This document shows positions 1-11,536 of a stretch of 64,000 bases of DNA, in pieces. The stretch is from NCBI GenBank assembly GCA_943736015.1, contig OX031059.1:60213159-60277158 (forward strand), given 5' to 3'. The notes under the pieces were generated by a model, which searched no databases, had not been told where the DNA came from, and worked only from the letters and a program-made list of their open reading frames with translations. Within the stretch, counting starts at the first letter, position 1. Each line of letters begins with the position of its first letter. The stretch comes from Tridacna crocea (Eukaryota; Mollusca; Bivalvia; Cardiida; Cardiidae). The position numbers were made by a program, and so were the translations under genes.

Positions 1-1166
1 TTGGCCGTGAAAAATCAAATGTTGCCCATTTAGGCCCTATATGTATTTTTCATATGCACCTTTGCTGTTAGAAGATAATTTGGTTTGAAAATGTTCAAAA
101 TTGGAAGTTTGAAAAACTGGTTTCTATGGCTAAACTTCTGTTGTTATGCAACACAATGCAAGTGACATTTTCCATTTTTCAATGTAATTTTGAGTACTAC
201 TCATGTCCTTTTTGTAATATAAGAAGTAGTTTAGATAATCTAAATAATAATTATTTGTCAAAAACCACCCTAAAAAGTGTCATTTTTCAATTTTTTGACT
301 GACAACTTTCGACCAATTTCCATGAAATTTTGATTTCTCGTTTCCATGGTAACCACTGTCAGAAACTGGGAATGCTTTGTTTTTGGAAAGTTTTTCAACA
401 AGTCTGATGGAATGAGGGTAAAACCAATGAATTCTGTGACTAGTCACTTATCACCATCTGCATGATTCTTAGGGAGAATGCTAGATAATACCTAATAATT
501 ACACCGTGTTTTAGAGCAGCAGATGGTCTATAGCATAACTAGAAGTATATATCTGTCAGAACGGAGTACAGTTTGATAAAAACGTCTGTCAATGGGATAC
601 TTCGGATACTAAAAAGATCAGACTGTTATATTGTTGGTCATTACCCAAGTATTCTGCCTCTGAATTATGTAGTTAGTTTATTTAATTAATAAATTAATTG
701 GTTGATTATGTACTCACGCTTACTTTCGATAAAAGTAGTAATCTTTATAAGAAACAGTAGTTTAACCTGTTTATTGTAAAAGTCTTTTTTTGTGATGTAA
801 ATAATCTCTTTCCTTATCTGCAAAGTTCAATAATCGTGTATTATGCACAAAACATTTAAATTTCAGGTCGCCATATTGCTTCTCTTGTCTCTTGAGCACT
901 CGTCACAACTCGGCCGATTCCGTACCTCCCATCACCCGAGGTATGCCTAGCCACCTGGTGTCTGGACCGGAAGTTGTAAATTTCATTTACAGTTACCTGT
1001 TAAATGATCGGTCTCGTTTTATCTTAATCGAATGCAACATGTGTTGATTAGCCGACGAGATTTTTCAATGATTTGTTAGTTATGGTTAACAGCAGTGTTG
1101 ACAAAATTGACCTATCCCTTAACCCCTCAGGGGTAACTTTGAAGCCATCCGTGTTTATATTGGACA
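1..1166. other. AT-rich non-coding stretch, nothing recognised
   Basis: No long reading frame, tRNA-like box or family repeat is visible. A short GC-richer patch around 890-970 is the only compositional change. Confidence 0.5.
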
Positions 1167-1389
1167 CCCTTTACCAGACGACAAAATTTCAGCCTTGCCC
1201 AAGTTGAAAGCATTTGCAGACGATGGTTTCAGTTCTGGCTCAAATGGTGTAGGTTTTCTTTGATAGAGTAGAAAACATTGTGGGAAAAGGACAAAATGCT
1301 GGTTACCAGCATTTTCTTCTTTTCCCACAATATTTTCAAAAGGCTTCTTTTCCCAGGAGCATCAAAAGTCGGCATTGTGTGATAAAGGG
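1167..1389. repeat. Palindromic TTAA-type MITE copy
   Basis: Starts CCCTTTACCAGACGAC and ends GTGATAAAGGG. The central palindrome (gggaaaaggacaaaatgctgg with its complement) is slightly diverged. The flanking TTAA is not preserved. Confidence 0.8.
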
Positions 1390-1458
1390 TAAACAATATA
1401 ACGGAAGGTCTATTTTTTGAAAACACGTTAAAAAAGTGTGCCTTACCGATTGGTTGTT

Positions 1459-1640
1459 TGTTGTTTAACGCCTTTTTCAACATTATTTTAATAAGTTCGC
1501 GGCTGCAAGTTCACATACATGCCGGTCTGTTGTTTCTGTTATCTGCACTTGTCACAATATTCTTCCCAAACCACTGGCTGCTTTTCCACATCACTAAAGT
1601 CGAAACTGATCAGCGGTGAGAGAGCAATGAATCATATCTC
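1459..1640 (-). repeat. SINE 3' fragment
   Basis: The same body as the tRNA-derived SINE at 14275-14612: the 'gtttaacgcc...caacatta' tail end followed by the 'ccactggctgcttttccaca' block. The tRNA-like head is missing, so this is a truncated copy. Confidence 0.55.
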
Positions 1641-1654
1641 ATTGACATGTTTCT

Positions 1655-1864
1655 TTAACCCATTTGTACACAATCCTTACTTTTGACGACCCTGAGAAAG
1701 AAGCCTTCAGAAAGCATTGGGGGAAAAGAAGATCCAGCATTTTCTCCTTTTCCAACAATGTTTTCTACTCTTCGCAAATCAAATTTCAAATTTTCAGTCA
1801 CTTTTATTTTGTCGTCTGCAAATGCTTTCGATTTTGGACAAGCCTAACATTTTGTAGTATGGTT
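1655..1864. repeat. Palindromic MITE copy with a damaged left palindrome arm
   Basis: Starts at TTAA with CCCATTTGTACACAATCC and ends near GTATGGTTA. Part of the left palindrome arm is missing, so the hairpin is shortened. Confidence 0.75.
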
Positions 1865-1941
1865 ACAAGTTATTACCCGGGAAGAAATGTGACAACGTTC
1901 GAATTCGAACCAGCCATCCGCTATTGTAAAGTTCTATGAGT

Positions 1942-2715
1942 GTAGGACAAAACCCCCCTAGGACAAAACACCCTAGGACAAAACCCCCATGGACAAAACT
2001 CCCCTAGGACAAAACCCCAATAGGATAAAAGCCCCCTAGGACAAAACCCCCATCATATATAAAAAGCATATAAATTTGAGGAAACACACATAATTTTCAA
2101 ACAGTTTTAAAGTATTCAAAACAACTCTCTTTGATTTAAGGAAAAAAAATCAAATATGAAAGGCAAAAAATGATTTAGATATTGTCTTATTTCAATTTGT
2201 ACCTCAAGTTTGTTGATAGTTTCCATTGATATATTAACACCTATACAGACTTGGGTAAGACAGGTGTTGAGAAGGGATTAAGACACCTGATTTGAAAGTT
2301 TACATCTGCCATATTCACTAATGTTTTGTAGTAGATTTATACATGACAAAGCACCAAATAAGAAAAATGCAGAAAACAACACAGTTTTGGTCATAAAGCA
2401 CAATTTAAAAAAAACAAAAAAAAAACACACACACACATTTTTTATCATAAAGCACAATTCTAAGAAAAAAAAATCTTATCAAATCATTTTAACTTATACA
2501 AAAACATTATTTTTTACAACCCTCACAAGTATTTAAAGCAGTAAATTTTATTCAACGTCAACATGATTGTACAAAAAGAATCATTTTAAAACCATGGGGG
2601 GTTTTGTCCACTTTTCAGTTAAGGGTATGGAGGATTTTGTCCATGGTTTTTTTGTCCTGGGGGGTGGGGGGTTGTCCTGGGGGGGGGGGGGTTGTCCTGG
2701 GGGGGGGGGTTGTCC
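1942..2715. repeat. Element bounded by inverted tandem arrays of a C-rich unit
   Basis: 1942-2053 is a tandem array of about seven units of the form TAGGACAAAACCCCC. 2594-2715 carries the inverse, GGGGGTTTTGTCC and related units, running into G-tracts. The 540 bp between is A/T-rich without coding signal. The inverted arrays could be the subterminal repeats of a foldback element. No matching target duplication was seen. Confidence 0.5.
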
Positions 2716-2949
2716 GTACCCCAAGTTCTGTGCACTACCGACAGCGCCACCTGGGCTAGGCTGTACCCATGGCGAAAATGCACGTTAGCAGCAGATTCTC
2801 CTCACACATGTTGGCTGCAAGATTGGAGCAAGTTGCTCGCAGTGAGTGTTCCAAAGTGCCGAATGATAATTATGTTCGAAAGTGGAAATTGAGAATCGAT
2901 CGAGAGGGATTATTATCGCAAAATTCATCTTGAACACCTCACAATAGAT

Positions 2950-3178
2950 TTACTCTTTACCTAACGAAAAATTTATAGACTGGTTCAAAATGAAAGTATT
3001 TGCAGACAACAAAACGATAGTGACTGAAAAATTGAAATTTGGTTTGGGAAAGGTAGAAAATATAGTGGTAAAAGGGGAAAATGTTGGTTACCAGCATTTT
3101 CTCCTTTTTTCACGATAATTTCAAAAGGCTTCTTTTTTCAGGGTCATTAAAAGACGGGATTGTGTGGTAAAGAGTTTA
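2950..3178. repeat. Palindromic MITE copy
   Basis: CTCTTTACCTAACGAAAA start and GTGGTAAAGAG end, with a good central type-A palindrome (aaaatgctggttaccagcatttt centre, split here to stay short: AAAATGCTGG / CCAGCATTTT). Confidence 0.8.
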
Positions 3179-3537
3179 ATAGTAAATCCAGCTAAATTTA
3201 CATGTATGATCATAAGTCATTAAATTATGTCCATATTTTTTATTCATTGACTTATTCATAGCTTAATTTTTATATCATTTGGAATTGGAAATACATGTAG
3301 TAAGAAATCGCCTGACTAAAAGCATTTAATTAAAAAAATATGTATGACTATTAACTATGCAGTTTTTGTCAAATAAACTATGTTCTATTCTGTTCTTATT
3401 AATAATTTTTCTTCACTTTTTTCCGATCTACTCAATTTACCTTTACATTAATCGTTCTGTACTATCACCAGATTACATATACGTGATTGTGAATGTATGA
3501 TGATGAAGATCTGTAAAGATCAAATCCTTAATAAAGG

Positions 3538-3538
<1 letters not shown>

Positions 3539-3577
<39 letters not shown>
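3539..3577. repeat. (TCTA)n microsatellite
   Basis: About nine uninterrupted TATC/TCTA units. The surrounding 3179-3727 shows no other recognisable feature. Confidence 0.9.
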
Positions 3578-3578
<1 letters not shown>

Positions 3579-3727
3579 ATTACCATCGACCTTATATAGA
3601 TTTATGAAAGGGACAGGGCAGTTCCCCAAGGATCACAAACGGATTACAAAACTTTGCTCGAAAGATGTTTTAAATATTCTTGGACCTGTTTTTCTTTTCA
3701 CGGAAAGGCCTACGCAATATTGCTAAA

Positions 3728-3955
3728 TTAACCCTTTCCCAAACAATCCCTGGTTTTCAAGACCCTGAAGAAGAAATCTTTTGAAAACATTGTGGGAAAA
3801 GGAGAAAATGCTGGTTACAGCATTTTCTCCTTTTCCCACAATGTTTTCTACCCTTCCCAAAACAAATTTCAATTTTTGAGTTACATGAATTTTGTCGTCT
3901 GCAAGTGCTTTGAGTTTGGACCAGTCTAAAATTTTCTCGTTTGGTAAAGACTTAA
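3728..3955. repeat. Palindromic MITE copy, CCCTTTCCCAAAC subfamily
   Basis: TTAA is present at both ends (3728-3731, 3952-3955). The central palindrome is intact and its two arms meet at an abbreviated centre. Confidence 0.85.
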
Positions 3956-3986
3956 ACGAATAGTACCAGTCCGTATAAAAGCAACC

Positions 3987-4215
3987 TTAACCCTTTCCCA
4001 AAGAACAAACTTTTGGACTAGACCAAATTGAAAGCATTTGCAGACGACAATTTAACTCTTTCTGAAAAGATGATTTCTGTCTATGATAGGGTAGAAAACA
4101 TTGTGGGAAAAGGAGAAAATGCTGGTTACCAGCATTTTCTCCTTTTCCCGCAATGTTTTCAAAAGGCTACAATTCCAGACCCGTAAAAGCCAGGGTTTGT
4201 TTCGGAAAGGGTTAA
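3987..4215. repeat. Palindromic MITE copy, complete
   Basis: Flanked by TTAA at 3987-3990 and 4212-4215. TIR CCCTTTCCCAAAG, perfect type-A palindrome at the centre, full length of about 221 bp between TTAAs. Confidence 0.88.
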
Positions 4216-5029
4216 CTGTTTACAAAATACGAATGAAGTAATTCCTTCACCACAATGTTTTTCAAACGTGGTATGCAGTCAGTCGCTTTTTAATTAATTT
4301 CGTTTGGTTTCTAACACATTTTCCCCCAAAACCTTCTCCGTTAGAGTCTTAAACCACAGGACTGTTCGGCAAAGGATGCAGACTACAATAACAGCTGTCA
4401 GCTGATAAAATTTCGACGGTGGCGGAACCAAAACATGTAGAATTTTAGACACATATTTTTGAATAACTGGATTATCCGGATCACTCCCCTCCCCAGCCCC
4501 TCCCCCGACAAAAAAATCCAGACTAGGTCATGCACAGTCATACACAGTTGTTTTTCTTCGTGAAATCGATGTTTCTGAAATAATCTTCTATAGATATTGT
4601 ATTAAAGTTAGACCTTAGTCAAATAATGGTCAAACAAAAAGGAAAAAAAATCATAGAGACTAAACGCCCCATTGTAGCCTGGCGGTGTAATATAATTATA
4701 CTTCAAATTGGCGCTTTCATGTTCAAATTTAAATCACCGTTAACAGCTGACAGTCGAAACATGCTGATGGCGATGGCGACGTAGCAAAATTTCAGTCAAC
4801 GATTTCTACCGATAGTATCTCGAAATATGGGATAATTCAGCTGACTCCCAAAACTTTTGTCCTCCAGTCAGTTTCTGTGTCAAGCTCGATAGCGGCTTCC
4901 AGTATGAATGTACCTAAACTATTTACCATGTAGATGATCACTAATTATTCGATTGGTCATTATTTTTTGAAAAAAAAAAAATCTAATGATGCCGTGTTGT
5001 TGTGACAGAATTAAATACATGTATTTCTT
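4216..5029. other. Non-coding stretch, nothing recognised
   Basis: Simple A/T-rich sequence. 'acagctgtcagctg' near 4390 and 'acagctgacag' near 4742 form a loose inverted pair, but no element ends are evident. Confidence 0.4.
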
Positions 5030-5258
5030 TTAACCCTTTCCCAAACGAAAAATTTTAGACTCTTCTGAACTGACAAGAGTTTGCAGACAACAATTCTAAA
5101 TTTGATGAAATTAGTATAAAGTTCTCTTAAAGGGTAGAAAACACTGTGGGAAAAGGAGAAATTGCTCGTTACGAGCAATTTCTCCTTTTCCCACAATGTT
5201 TTCAAAGGACCTGTACTGCAAACACGTAAAAACCAGGGCTTGTTTGGGAAAGGGTTAA
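5030..5258. repeat. Palindromic MITE copy, type-B centre
   Basis: TTAA at both ends. The centre reads AAATTGCTCGT / ACGAGCAATTT instead of the type-A form. Both arms change together, so the palindrome is kept. Confidence 0.88.
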
Positions 5259-5561
5259 GTTGAAATCGGGTTGAGCCATAAGTTCTACCAACTTAGAATC
5301 GGTCCCTCCCCTACAAGAGAATTTCAATAATTTTATTTACAACAATGGCAAGTACAATACGTAAACTCAATTCTAATATATGTACAAAAAAAGTAAGAAA
5401 ACGAATGGAAAGGTAATGTGAAATGTACATGTATATGCATGTATACTTTGTATGTCTGTCATTGCCATAATATATCCACGTTTTTCGTAAATGGCCGATG
5501 GCATATTTATTTGTCGAATGGCTGATAAAGTTGAGTTGAGTTGAAATTAAAACAAATGGAA

Positions 5562-5788
5562 TTAACCCATTACCACACGACAATATTTTAGACTGGTTCA
5601 AATTGAAAGCATTTGCAGACGACAAAATAAAGGTAACTGAAGAATTGAAATTTGTTCTGGGAAGTGTAGAAAACACTGTGGGAAAAGGAGAAAATGCTGG
5701 TTACCAGCATTTTCTCCTTTTCCCACAGTGTTTTCAGAAGGCTTCTTTCTCAGGGGCGTCAAGTAGGGATTGTGTGGTAATGGGTTAA
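5562..5788. repeat. Palindromic MITE copy, CCCATTACCACAC subfamily
   Basis: TTAA at 5562-5565 and 5785-5788. Palindrome arms use CACTGTGGG / CCCACAGTG in place of CATTGTGGG / CCCACAATG, a paired substitution. Confidence 0.88.
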
Positions 5789-5982
5789 AGGCATCATCTT
5801 CCCCTTTGGATACAGCATTCATCATAAGGTTACATCGTCAGTGGGTCAAAAAATCATTGCTATGTTGCCCTGATGCGGATTTCGTTCCTTGAGTTGTTTA
5901 GAAATTTCCTGTTATACACAGGAATAACCAATACCTTCACCGATTCCTTATACTGTCTGTTTCGGTTATACAAAGGTTCGTT

Positions 5983-6207
5983 TCCTCTTTGCCAAACGAC
6001 AATATTTTAGTCTGGTCCAAAACAAAAGCACTTCCAGACGACTAAATAAACGTCTCAAACATTGAAGCTTGACTTTGGAACTGTGAAAAACATTGTGAGA
6101 AAAGAAGAAAATGCTAGTTACCAGCATTTTCTCCTTTTCCCACATTGATTTCAAAAGGCTTCTTTCTCAGAGTCGTAAAAAACAGGGATTGTTTCGTAAA
6201 TGATTAA
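5983..6207. repeat. Palindromic MITE copy, diverged
   Basis: Left end CTCTTTGCCAAACGAC, right end TCGTAAATGATTAA. The centre is type A with two arm mismatches. Confidence 0.75.
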
Positions 6208-6248
6208 TGATATGATTAAAGGAAATGGGAGGGCGCAATGTGCATCAA

Positions 6249-6424
6249 GCAATATAGAAGGCCTTTGAAAACATTGTTCGAAGAGGAGAAAATGCTGGTT
6301 ACGACTGTTTTGAACCTTGCTGGAAACAAATTTCAATTTTTGAGTTACTGTACGTCTATTTTGTCGTCTGCAAGTCCATTCAATTTGGACCAGCCTAAAA
6401 TTTTGTCGTTTGTTAAAGAGTTAA
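6249..6424. repeat. Palindromic MITE remnant
   Basis: The right portion of the family (GTCGTCTGCAAG block and TTTGTTAAAGAGTTAA end) with a truncated left end. Most of the right palindrome arm is lost. Confidence 0.65.
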
Positions 6425-6774
6425 AAAACTTTTTTTTTACTGTAGAATCATAAACAAAATGCTTGCTAATGGGATGATATATGGATTAAGTTGATAAGTG
6501 ACAAGTCAAATAATCCGGTTTTGAAAAGACAACAAGGGTACGTGTGCAGTTTCCGCATATGGCAAAAAGATACCGGATAATGGACAAAACAGATGTTTGC
6601 GCACTCATCAAATTAAGACGGACGTGTCATTTGTCAGTCTGATATAGATCCCGTTTCCATGTAAACAAACATCTCCTGTCACTTACTTTTTGTTTATAAA
6701 CATGCTGGATACAAAACGGTTTTGAAGAACTGTGATTGATTTCTGTAAACGTACGACTCTTTACGCCCCTAAAT

Positions 6775-7003
6775 TTAACCCTTTCCCAAACAATCCCTGG
6801 TTTTCACGGGTCAGGCATCAAAGCCTTTTGAAAACATTGTGGGAAAAGGAGAAAATGCTGGTAACCAGCATTTTCTCCTTTTCCCACAATGTTTTCTACC
6901 CTATTATATAGAAATATCATATTTTTAGCAACTGTTAATTTGTCATCTGCAACATGCTTTCAATTTCGTCTGGTCCAAAATTTGCCGTTTGGGAAAGGGT
7001 TAA
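6775..7003. repeat. Palindromic MITE copy, complete reference-quality copy
   Basis: TTAA-CCCTTTCCCAAAC at the left and GTTTGGGAAAGGG-TTAA at the right. The central palindrome is perfect across 33+33 bp, with GGTAACC at its axis. Useful as the family consensus. Confidence 0.92.
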
Positions 7004-7144
7004 TAGCTTTGTTCAAAAGCCTAGGTAAAAGACGTTTTTGAGGTGCGAATGCTCTTATTAAAACAGTTTTGGGGGCGTTTGAAAAAAAAAAGACAGTGAC
7101 AGTCACCTTTCTTTCCTTCAAAATGTCTCAGCCTCGTGTAACCC

Positions 7145-7330
7145 TACTTTTTTAACCCATTACCACACAATCCCTACTTTTTTAACCCATTACCACACAA
7201 TCCCTACTTTTTTAACCCATTACCACACAATCCCTACTTTTTTAACCATTACCACACAATCCCTACTTTTTTAACCCATTACCACACAATCCCTACTTTT
7301 TTAACCCATTACCACACAATCCCTACTTTT
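7145..7330. repeat. Tandem array of the MITE left terminus
   Basis: Six head-to-tail copies of the first ~26 bp of the CCCATTACCACAC-type MITE, each joined by T-runs, period 30 bp. The sixth copy is the true left end of the MITE at 7301-7529. The array multiplies TTAA sites and presumed transposase-binding termini. Confidence 0.9.
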
Positions 7331-7529
7331 GACGCCCCTGAGAAAGAAGCCTTTAGAAAACACTATGGGAAAAGGAGAAAATGCTGGTAACCAGCATTTT
7401 CTCCTTTTCCCACAGTGTTTTCTAACCTTTCCAGAACAAATTTCTATTTTTCAGTCACGTTTATTTTGTCGTCTGCAAATGCTTTCAATTTGGACCAGTC
7501 TAAAATTTCCTCGTGTGGTAAAGAGTTAA
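7301..7529. repeat. Palindromic MITE copy with multiplied left end
   Basis: TTAA at 7301-7304 and 7526-7529. Intact type-A palindrome. Its left end is preceded by five more tandem copies of the same terminus. Confidence 0.88.
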
Positions 7530-8121
7530 ACCCATCTGCGACAGACCCTATTTGTGGCGACATGTGGACAACTTACTTATGAGTGCAATTTCCCTATACG
7601 TTACAATGTTTACAAGCATTCGATAGCAACAGCTGTGAAAATGTTTTCCTATTCGGAGGGTAAATTCTTACTAAAAAAAGAAAAGACATGGATACGTTGT
7701 CTGAGCATGTCATATTCTTCGAAGAATCGACCTGTCGTACATGAGGCATCACCCCCCCCCCCCCCCTAATATTTGGGGGATTGTTGTAGTACGCGCTATA
7801 AAGTAGCCATAGAGAAAATGGCTTTTGTCAAACCTTTGAGGAGAAATCCGGCCTCTTTTAGCTCCAGATTCTCTAAACTGCTCATCATAGCTGAACGAAT
7901 CGCACCAGATAGCGTTTTATTGTGTGAACGTTAATTTTAGTTTGAAATTCACAGTAACGGTTGTCACATAGGAAAGTAGTCCGGTTAAGTACCCAGGATG
8001 CCCAAATTAGATAGATGTGTATTTGTAGAATGCCATCTAGCGGGAGATACTGGACATGGATATTTAACGACTGAGTCATGCAGTACACTGGTCCTTTGAC
8101 ACGAAGAACATTTTTACCGAA
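7530..8121. other. Non-coding stretch with a C homopolymer
   Basis: A run of about 16 C lies at 7751-7766. Nothing else is recognised. Confidence 0.4.
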
Positions 8122-8190
8122 AGCAAAAAGTATCGGCCCATGTCAGCCTGCGCGGACTGCGCTGGCTGATATGGGCCGATATTTTTTTGC
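8122..8190. repeat. Hairpin repeat, GTCAGCCTGCGC family
   Basis: Arms GCAAAAAGTATCGGCCCATG / complementary right arm around a CTGCGCGGACTGCGC core. The same family lies at 9729, 25469, 31024 and 62161. Confidence 0.8.
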
Positions 8191-8256
8191 AAATTTATCA
8201 AGCCCCTCCCCCCTTATCACAGACCATGTGCCATATATTTATTACGTGAACATTTT

Positions 8257-8485
8257 TTAACCCTTTCCCAAACAATCCCTGGTTTTTACGGGTCTGGAAT
8301 AGTACCCTTTGGAAAACATTGTGGGAAAAGGAGAAAGTGCTGTTAACCAGCATTTTCTCCTTTTCCCACAATGTTTTCTACCTTATCATAGACAGAAATC
8401 ATCTTTTCAGCAAGAGCTGAATTGTCGTCTGCAAAAGCTTTCAATTTGGTCTAGTCCAAAAGTTTGTCGTTTGGGAAAGGGTTAA
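8257..8485. repeat. Palindromic MITE copy, complete
   Basis: TTAA on both sides, CCCTTTCCCAAAC TIRs, type-A palindrome with two mismatches. Confidence 0.88.
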
Positions 8486-8887
8486 AGGAGTTTGAGATTT
8501 ACAGGATAGATTTCTTTTTTTATTTCACTTGCACTTAACACACGTACTGTCCAGCTGAATGTTTTTTTATTTATTGTTGAAACGAAATAATTGCGGAAAT
8601 GTGGGATGACCGGCAATAAACAACGTCTGCAACAATCCTTTGAATAAACAAAAGGTCGTCAATTTATTTCAGAATAGAAAGATATGGTGCGAAACTGTTC
8701 CTGACGGACTTATTTAGTGTGGAAAGTTGACTGAACGAGCACTATAGCCGTAACAAATATAGTTCAGTTTATACAAATCCAGTTTATCAGCAGTGATCTT
8801 TTAGCCAATCAGAAGTTATTTTACTTTCCCATTTAGAAAATTCAGAAGAATAAGATACAGCGTTCTTATAAATGGTTGGTTAATACG

Positions 8888-9060
8888 AACCCTGGTCAAT
8901 CGATCCCCACGCCTGGCCATCTAAAATTACTAATGGTCTTTCGGATGAGACGTTAAACCGAGGTCCTGTGTGATGGTGCTATACACCGAGCACGTTAAAG
9001 AACCAGGCGAAACTTAGGATGCATTTTGTTCTGTATCTGTACTGTTTGCATCTGCCCAGA
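8888..9060 (+). repeat. SINE conserved-domain fragment
   Basis: Contains GGATGAGACGTTAAACCGAG followed by GCACGTTAAAGAACC, a block I know as a widely conserved SINE domain in bivalves and other invertebrates (RUDI/Meta-type, name from memory). No clear tRNA head is seen, so it is a partial copy. Confidence 0.6.
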
Positions 9061-9067
9061 ACAGCCT

Positions 9068-9728
9068 TCGGGGGTGGGGGGGGGGGGGCGTCGCCCTTAT
9101 GAGAAACCGGCGGCGTGGATAAATACACGCAAATTCAATCAAATCCTGGCCGTTTGGCTTCTACCGCAACTTCTTTTTCTTGTGGATATTGCATCTCAAT
9201 GCAGGGCCGTAGGAACAAGGGGGGGGGGGGGGGTGGGGGGGGGCAATAATTTTATCACCAATAAAATGACTGTCAGTAGTTCGTGTCAGTATATTGCTAG
9301 ACAATCATCGTTCATAAAGAGGATGAAATAAATCGAAAATTCCGAACGATTTAAAAAAATTCTAAACAAACGGCGGCGAGCCATGGAAATTTTTTTTTTA
9401 CTTTTGTTATCTGACAGACACCAAACAATTTCTGACGTCACATTTCATTTAATGTGATTTTCTGCTTTATTTTTTGCTCCAAATCTCATAATTCACCCTA
9501 TTTTTTAGTATCTTACGGCGAATGGTGTAGAACCAATATCAGACTGCAGTCACCCTAATCTTTGATCTTCGCTGTCCGGAAAAGTTTATAACTGACCATT
9601 GTGAGAGAAGGAGCTTGCACATTGCCAGGAGTGACAGCCAATATCTGTTCCATACAGGTATAGGTTACTTCGGACTAAAAAGTATTTGAGTATATAATGC
9701 GCTGTTAAAATAGAACTTACAACATCTT
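9068..9728. other. Non-coding stretch with two G-tracts
   Basis: Interrupted G-tracts lie at about 9070-9088 and 9220-9242. The rest is A/T-rich. Short ORFs here encode glycine runs from the tracts and are not genes. Confidence 0.5.
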
Positions 9729-9793
9729 GAAAAAGTATCGACTGATGTCAGCCTGCTCAGTCTGCGCAGCCTGATATGAGTCGAACCTTTTTG
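9729..9793. repeat. Hairpin repeat, GTCAGCCTGCGC family
   Basis: AAAAAGTATCGACTGATGTC arm, GCCTGCTCAGTCTGCGCAGCC core and the complementary arm, partly diverged. Confidence 0.75.
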
Positions 9794-9795
9794 CC

Positions 9796-10024
9796 TTAAC
9801 TCATTACCAAACAACAAAAATTTAGGTTGGTCCAAATTGAACGCATTTGCAGACGACAAAATAGAAGTGACTGAAAATTTAAAATTTGTTTCATGAAGGG
9901 TAGAAAACATTGTGGGAAAAGGAGAAAATGCTGGTTACCAGCATTTTCTCCTTTTCCCACAATGTTTTCTAAAGACTTTTTTCTCAGGGGCGTCAAAAGT
10001 AGGGATTGTGTGGTAATGGATTAA
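9796..10024. repeat. Palindromic MITE copy, complete
   Basis: TTAA at both ends, perfect type-A palindrome, CTCATTACCAAAC left terminus. Confidence 0.88.
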
Positions 10025-10816
10025 TTTATATCAGTCATGTCAGTTTCTGTACCTCAAAACATCATTCTTTCTTCAGGTTCAGTCACTCCTAATGGATTTT
10101 ATGAACCCATAATAAGGTGATAACTTGCTTGGTAAAAAGAATTACGCAGATGCACTAAGCCCCCTTTTCACAGAACACGGTCTATTTCATCTTGTATCAT
10201 AATTATACTCACCTTGTCAACTTCTGAAACAGAGTTCGTGAAACCGACTCGACAAACATCCTTGCAACATAAATTATGGACATTTGACATAGATAAAGCA
10301 TTAAGAAGAATACAAATTAAAACACTTAGGCCGTATGAATAGAAGTAACTATTTATGACGAGCAATTTCCTTTTCTGTCACGATATCTCAGGAATTTTCT
10401 GGAGCAAAAGAAAAGGAAAAAAAAAAAACATATAAGGCAACCAGATCGGAGTTTACTCTTTCAACCATATGACCAGAAACAAAGAGAACCGACTGGGTTA
10501 TTCTAACAAAGACTTCTTTCTACCCGCACCCGGACATGTGACCTGCACGTGATCTGCCACAGTTATGTCACAATGAATTGTGGTTCCAATAAAAAATTGA
10601 CAAAAAGTAATTCATTGAATAAATCTATCGCTTCGTAAGAGTACACACTATATTGGTGTACTTTACCATGATTCCAAACCATTAACCGTTTCTGTGCCTT
10701 AGAATTAAATTCTGGAGAGTGCGGATCACGATCAGAAAGCCGAAAACGAACAGTTTGGGCTAGGATTTACAGTGTCCGATATTTTGCAAGAGATATCCTG
10801 GTCCATCAAAAAGCCT
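10025..10816. other. Non-coding stretch, nothing recognised
   Basis: ACTAAGCCCCCTTTTCACAG near 10156 matches the outer end of the foldback at 25440-25697. The remainder shows no feature. Confidence 0.4.
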
Positions 10817-11045
10817 TTAACTCATGACCACACGACAAAATTTTAGGTCTGTCCAAATCGAAAGCATTTGCAGACGACTAAATAAAGTGACTGAAAATTT
10901 GAAATTTGTTTTGTGAAGGGTAGAAAACATTGTGGAAAAAGGAGAAAATGCTGGTTACCAGCATTTTCTCCTTTTCCCACAATGTTTTCTAAAGGCTTCT
11001 TTTCTCAGGGGCGTCAAAAGTAGGGATTGTGTGTTAATGGGTTAA
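10817..11045. repeat. Palindromic MITE copy, complete
   Basis: TTAA both ends, type-A palindrome with one arm mismatch. Confidence 0.87.
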
Positions 11046-11130
11046 AATAGAGAAACGAGGACTTTCTCGCCGACTGAAAGTGCAATTTATGCACTGTACA
11101 CTTGTCCTTCTTAAAAGTATTATCTTCTTT

Positions 11131-11329
11131 TTAACCCATTACCACACAATCCCTACTTTTGACGCCCCTGACAAAGAAGCCTTTAGAAAACCAGCATTTT
11201 CTCCTTTTCCCACAATGTTTTCTTACCTTCACAAAACAAATTTCAAATTTTCAGTCACTTTTATTTTGTCGTCTACGAATGCTTTCAATTTGGACCAGTC
11301 TAACATATTGTCGTTTGGTAATGGGTTAA
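11131..11329. repeat. Palindromic MITE copy lacking the whole left palindrome arm
   Basis: TTAA both ends, but GAAAACC is followed directly by AGCATTTTCTCC. The left arm is cleanly missing and the element is 30 bp shorter than the 229-bp form. Confidence 0.87.
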
Positions 11330-11374
11330 TCATCTCTCTACATGGATATTTTTTGGGGGTAGTGATATGACAGA

Positions 11375-11536
11375 AAATAACAAGACCCCAAAATTGAATT
11401 TTGTTTTTGGAGGGTATAGAGACATTTTGGGAAAAGGAGAAAATGCTGACTACTAGCATTTTCTTTTTTTCCCACATTGGTTTCAAAAGGTTTATTTTAT
11501 AGGTTTTTAAAAACCAGGGATTGTTTGGGAAAGGGT
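11375..11536. repeat. Palindromic MITE, 5'-truncated
   Basis: Central palindrome and right end (TTTGGGAAAGGGT) present. The left third is absent. Confidence 0.7.

Noticed and set aside
7145-7330. CRISPR-like array
   Set aside because: Directly abutting identical units without spacers. The unit is the terminus of a MITE, and the DNA is eukaryotic.
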